This document shows positions 59,787 to 64,000 of a stretch of DNA of 64,000 bases, one piece after another. Every line of letters begins with the position of its first letter. Positions within the stretch are counted from its first letter, which is position 1. The notes under the pieces were generated by a model, which ran no database searches, had not been told where the DNA came from, and saw nothing but the letters and a program-made list of their open reading frames with translations. Origin of the DNA: Tanytarsus gracilentus (taxonomy: Eukaryota; Arthropoda; Insecta; Diptera; Chironomidae); assembly GCA_038502055.1 (NCBI GenBank), contig JAXRKN010000038.1, positions 2,728,001 through 2,792,000 of the forward strand. Reading direction: 5' to 3'. The position numbers and the translations under genes are program-made.

Positions 59787-62700
59787 ATGGTGACGATAAT
59801 GAATAAAAGAAAACTTATCATGGAATCCAATAATAAGCATATGTATAGCTACATAGAGATTATACCGAGTGAGTGTTTTATTCCGTTTCGCGTGACTAAA
59901 ATTCAGAATAGATCTAACAAGCTATAAAATACAACCAAATATATCTTTCTTCTTAATACTTTGCAGATAAATTGGTTTTCGTAACATTTAAGCGCGATTT
60001 GAAGCCTTTGTCTAATAAACATCGAACATATATCCGAGTTGACAACTTTCTGCATTATGAAGGCTTCTACAATGATTTTGGGCCGTACAATATTTGTAAT
60101 TTATATCATTATTGTAAATATCTCAATATGGAATTGGAGGCAGCGAACAAAGCAAATCGTCTCGTGATTCAATATTCGTGGATGGACAAGGAGAAGCGTC
60201 TCAATTCGGCATTCGCTATTGGAGCGTATGCCATCATATTTTTGAACAAAACCGCGGATGACGTTTACAAATTGCTGACAAACAACGAGACACAAGTCTT
60301 TACGAAATTTAATGATGCATCAGCTGTGCTGAGCGAGTACAAATTGACCCTTCTCGACTGTCTGAGGGCCACCGAGAAAGCATTCAAATATGGCTTTTTC
60401 AACTTTGACGATTTCAACTATTTGGAATATGAACATTATGAGATTGTTGAGAGCGGTGATTTCAACTGGATCGTACCTAATAAGTTCATTGCGTTTTGTG
60501 GACCTCATTTGTTGTCTGGCACAGATAATAAAGGCTACACACATCATGCACCTGATAAATATTTTGAGTACTTTTCAAAGAACAATGTTACCACAATCGT
60601 GAGACTCAACTACAAGTTCTATGAGGCATCAAGTTTTACTGACGCTGGCTTTAAACATTACGATTTAATTTTTCGTGATGGATCTACACCGAGCGACACA
60701 ATTCTCAATCAGTTTCTAGACATCTGTGAGAGGACAGATGGTGCAATTGCAGTTCATTGCAAGGCGGGTTTAGGTCGGACTGGAAGCTTAATTGGTGCAT
60801 ACATAATGAAACATTATCGATTCACGGCAATGGAGACTATCGCATGGATACGTCTCTGTAGACCCGGTAGCGTTATTGGTCATCAACAGCAGTGGATGGA
60901 GGAAAAACAACTTCCTATGTGGATTCAGGGCGAAGCACATCGACGAGATCATAAAATAAAGGCCATAAAAATTCATGAACTTGGCATCTACAGTCACAAA
61001 AATAAGAGCTGTCTCGACGAGGACTTACTCGAAAGCAAAATGGTCTCGGAAGGAATACAAACAGGCGATGAAATCGATGGAGAATTTGATGAAACAGAAG
61101 ATGATGAGACGACAACGGAAAATGTTGACGATATAATTGGCGAAATTCAACAGAAAAATGTGAAGAAGAGATCACGTTCTGTGACTGGAATTTCAGAAAA
61201 AGTCGACACAATGAAGCTTCATGATGACGCCAATGGAAACATTGTATCAGAAGCAACAACTACATCATCATTCACGACAGCCACGATAAAATCAAACGAT
61301 AAGAATGGGAATATAATTTCAACTCAGAGCGTCTCTACGAGCACATCTTCAACGAGCACAGCTGTTGCTTCGAAGAGCACAAAATCACGTCCCATCTCTA
61401 ATCTCATCAAGAGAATTACTTCTTCGGCTGCATCATCAACGCCATGTGCCACCAACACGTTGCCTACAAAACTTCCATCTACGCTTGATGCAGGCGACCA
61501 CTTTAGTCAAGGCGACGAATTAAATCAAATCAAGTTTAGACGGGCTGCTAATCACCATCGATCATTAACCGTTTCCTCAACACAGTAAGTAATAGTCAAG
61601 GACACAAATTGAATAAATATAGCAGAATGACGAGGAGGAAATGGCTTTTTAGGTCAACGAATTTCCATAATTTTCTTAATTTTTTCATTTTCTCTTCTCT
61701 TAGAACTGACTCAACTTTGGTCAAGCCACGTTCATATCATAGCCGTGCTAAATCGCAGTGTAACACGCGATCTCAAAACATTGACCATGAGGGTATGCCA
61801 GCTGCTGCTAGCCTAGCGAATCCTACTAACATTGCAAAGCCGATAACGCGAGGAGGAAATGCAAGGTAAAGAGGAAGAAAACGGTAGCCGTAATGTTCCT
61901 TAAATTTATTGTTTTTTCCTATGGTGTGCTTTTAATAGATTGCCATACATAAGAAGGAAGAATATTTTCACCGACGAAAATATTCAGACGCGTTAATTTT
62001 TTCTTTTTGCACAACGAGTGGGCACAGAACAAAATTTATTGATTTAGAATGTAAGTCGTGCCTGCTCTTTGAATCCCACATGAGGACTCAAGATTTGAGT
62101 GAGAAAAAAATTAAACTCTAACAGAATTTTGTGTCCAAATATGGCTATTTAGTCTTTAAGATTCCTGCACGCTTTAACAAGTTTTTTATGTACTACTTTA
62201 ATAACTACCAAACTTTACATTGTTGTGTTACCTTTTAAAGGACAAAAGTCCTTTTCGAAAAAAGTTAATTATGATTCTTTTATTGTTTTATTATACATTT
62301 TATTACAATAATATTAACCTCTTTTTTGTATAACCTAGACAATATTCAACATTCCACTACTTAATTAATTAAGATTTGCATGTTAACCTTTTACTGCTTT
62401 ATATATATAGAAAGAGAACAAAAATATATTCTTGTTGTTTCATTCCACTTTTTTACTTAGCTGACTTCTTTATATCGAAGATGATGTTGATAATTTTTTT
62501 CTGTGTGATGAGAAAATATTTTTTCAATCAAAAAGATAGAGCGATATGGAAGAATTCAATTTGGATGATTTTTATGACTGATTTAGATAAGCTCAAAAAA
62601 AGAGAAAACTTCCAATTCGCTTGTTGCATGCGATGTTTTTTTTTATTATTTTTGTTGCTAAAGTTTGAAAAAGTTTTTTTCGGTGATTTTTGCCCCTTTT

Positions 62701-63494
62701 AAATTCTCAAAAATGCAAGTAGATTTTTGAAATTTTTCACCATGAATTTCTATTAACTAATAAATATTTTCAGATTTGCATATGTCGTGGTCAGAACCAC
62801 TGGAAATAGTACAACACTACCATCAAACACATCACCTATTCGAACAGAGCCAATAAGTCACATTCCGACAATTGCGAGCAGCAATAAAATAATCAAGGGC
62901 AAGCAATCAAAAGACGATTTAACAAAAAGAGCTTCCGTACGCAGAACGACTATCGGACGATCGAAATTATCATCGCGATCGCCTGTTAAACCATTGACAT
63001 GTACAGTCAGTGTCATGACACCCACACATCAAACGGTGACAACAACTGTTGCGAACTCACAATCACCAATGGAAAATCAGCCGATTGTCAATGAAAGAGT
63101 TACTTTGGAAGATTTAAACTGCAAAGGGCCTGTAACCCGGAGTCGACTGTGCAAACTATGCCCATCCCTTGACGATTCAAGTTTGGAGACACTGCATAAA
63201 CGAGGAAAACGCTCATTGAGCAGTTCTCGATTTTATGACAAGAAAAATACATGCAGAAAGAAACAAATCTTGACTCCAGTCATTACTGGAACTTCAATCA
63301 CTAGAAGATTGAGAAAAGAAGCGTCGTTGGACTCAGCACTGGCTGACGTTGCAACGAGTCAGGAAACGAATGATCATATTTCACTATCCGAGGTGCCATC
63401 TCCAATAAAAGAAGCGCCAAAGTCAAGACTAAAGAAACCTTCCATTCGAACGTCATCTCAAAAGACATTGACATTGACATCGACATCGAACTAA
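59787..63494 (+). CDS. Cdc14: Dual-specificity phosphatase CDC14
   Basis: Exons 59787-59868, 59967-61584, 61704-61865 and 62774-63494 give 860 residues in frame. CDC14 removes phosphate from CDK sites and acts at mitotic exit, cytokinesis and cilia/centrosomes. The N-terminal domain contains NFLHYEGFYNDFGPYN and LLDCLRATEKAFKYGFFNF. The catalytic half contains NWIVPNKFIAFCGPH, VTTIVRLN, TDAGFKHYDLIFRDGSTPSD, the active site AVHCKAGLGRTG (Cys near residue 291) and ETIAWIRLCRPGSVIGHQQQ. A serine/threonine-rich tail of more than 450 residues has no known domain. Three in-frame ATGs (59787, 59799, 59820) could start translation; the earliest is given, after an upstream stop. A small alternative last exon lies in intron 3. 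Confidence 0.95.
61939..61996 (+). CDS. Cdc14: Alternative terminal exon of Cdc14
   Basis: After exon 3 (donor GCAAG|GTAAAG at 61865), a second acceptor TTTTAATAG at 61938 leads in the correct phase into 18 codons (LPYIRRKNIFTDENIQTR) and TAA. Intron length would be 73 nt, typical here, against 908 nt for the junction to the long exon. Using it would replace the last 240 residues by 18. Confidence 0.5.
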
Positions 63495-64000
63495 AAAAAT
63501 GCCGGAATCTATATCGAATGAAAATCATGAAAAGTGCACCTTACATTAACGCATACTAATCACAATAATTATTACTGCACCCCATAATGAAAAGATAATG
63601 TCCAGAGAATGTGAACAGTCTCCTTGCCATTTTTTTCTATACAGAAAATTCACAAAAAATGTTGACAGCATTTAAAGTATTACTGAGTTGGTTCTATTAG
63701 ATGATAGTTATATATCAATTGCTTCTGTAATTTTTAATTTTAAAATTGAACAAATCTTTCCGCATATAAGACATATATGTTAAACAAATTTAGTATCTCA
63801 AAAATTATAAAAATTCAGGAAGTCACATAATTTTACAGTAATCAAGCAAATTCTGCATAAAATTAAAATTATTTCATTGTACTATTGTTAAAAATTCCTT
63901 GGTTGAAGTACTAAAAATTTTATTATGTATCTAATTTCTCGGGTGATGTTTTTCCTATAGATTTTAAGCATTTTTATATTAATAATTTTAGTCATTCTTC
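63495..64000. other. Cdc14 3' flank
   Basis: AT-rich sequence after the Cdc14 stop, presumably 3' UTR; no clear AATAAA near the stop. The preceding coding end is an ACATTG/ACATCG hexamer repeat encoding TLTLTSTSN. Confidence 0.5.

Noticed and set aside
60915..61259. 114-codon minus-strand frame
   Set aside because: Antisense shadow of Cdc14.
1..64000. CRISPR arrays, tRNA or rRNA genes, bacterial-type operons
   Set aside because: No regularly spaced direct repeats, no cloverleaf with A/B boxes that I could recognise, and spliced eukaryotic genes throughout.

Overview
The window looks like nuclear DNA from a small-genome insect, most likely a nematoceran fly; a chironomid midge is my best guess. 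The DNA is very AT-rich. Genes are split by many short introns (about 55-75 nt, GT-AG). The proteins are animal orthologues (syntaxin-16, AGTRAP, Kv-beta/Hyperkinetic, APPBP2, E2F, DDX47, ABCA, V-ATPase subunit d, CDC14). Promoter motifs are fly-like (DRE TATCGATA, TATA/Inr/DPE). I rebuilt exon chains by hand from splice sites and reading phase; almost all close exactly in frame.

Layout. 1-13.1 kb: no gene I can support. 13.2-17.3 kb: Syx16 (-) faces away from two tandem AGTRAP-like genes (+). 17.5-23.6 kb: a five-exon group III secreted phospholipase A2 gene (-); its first intron holds a decayed non-LTR retrotransposon in the same orientation plus a diverged two-copy 0.2-kb repeat. 23.7-34.3 kb: mostly non-coding, with one intronless secreted LRR/coiled-coil gene at 32.3 kb, a GC-rich cassette at 28.9 kb and some weak small ORFs. 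35.1-36.0 kb: a foldback/MITE-like element with 28-bp terminal inverted repeats and an A/T homopolymer core. 36.7-39.4 kb: Hyperkinetic (+), whose body ends in an in-frame UGA followed by about 330 further open codons across two exons. 42.9-63.5 kb is gene-dense: APPBP2 (-), E2F (+), DDX47 (-), ABCA (-), VhaAC39 (-) and Cdc14 (+).

The genes serve separate housekeeping roles: membrane traffic, proton pumping, cell-cycle transcription and phosphatase control, rRNA processing, lipid transport and K+ channel modulation. There is no operon logic, but several pairs share promoters or 3' ends: Syx16/AGTRAP, APPBP2/E2F and VhaAC39/Cdc14 diverge, and E2F/DDX47 and AGTRAP-like-2/PLA2 converge.

The items most worth a second look are the UGA-C junction in Hyperkinetic, an E2F-type palindrome just upstream of the E2F start codon, an alternative terminal exon of Cdc14, the tandem AGTRAP pair with different intron structure, the LRIM-like LRR/coiled-coil gene and the foldback element.
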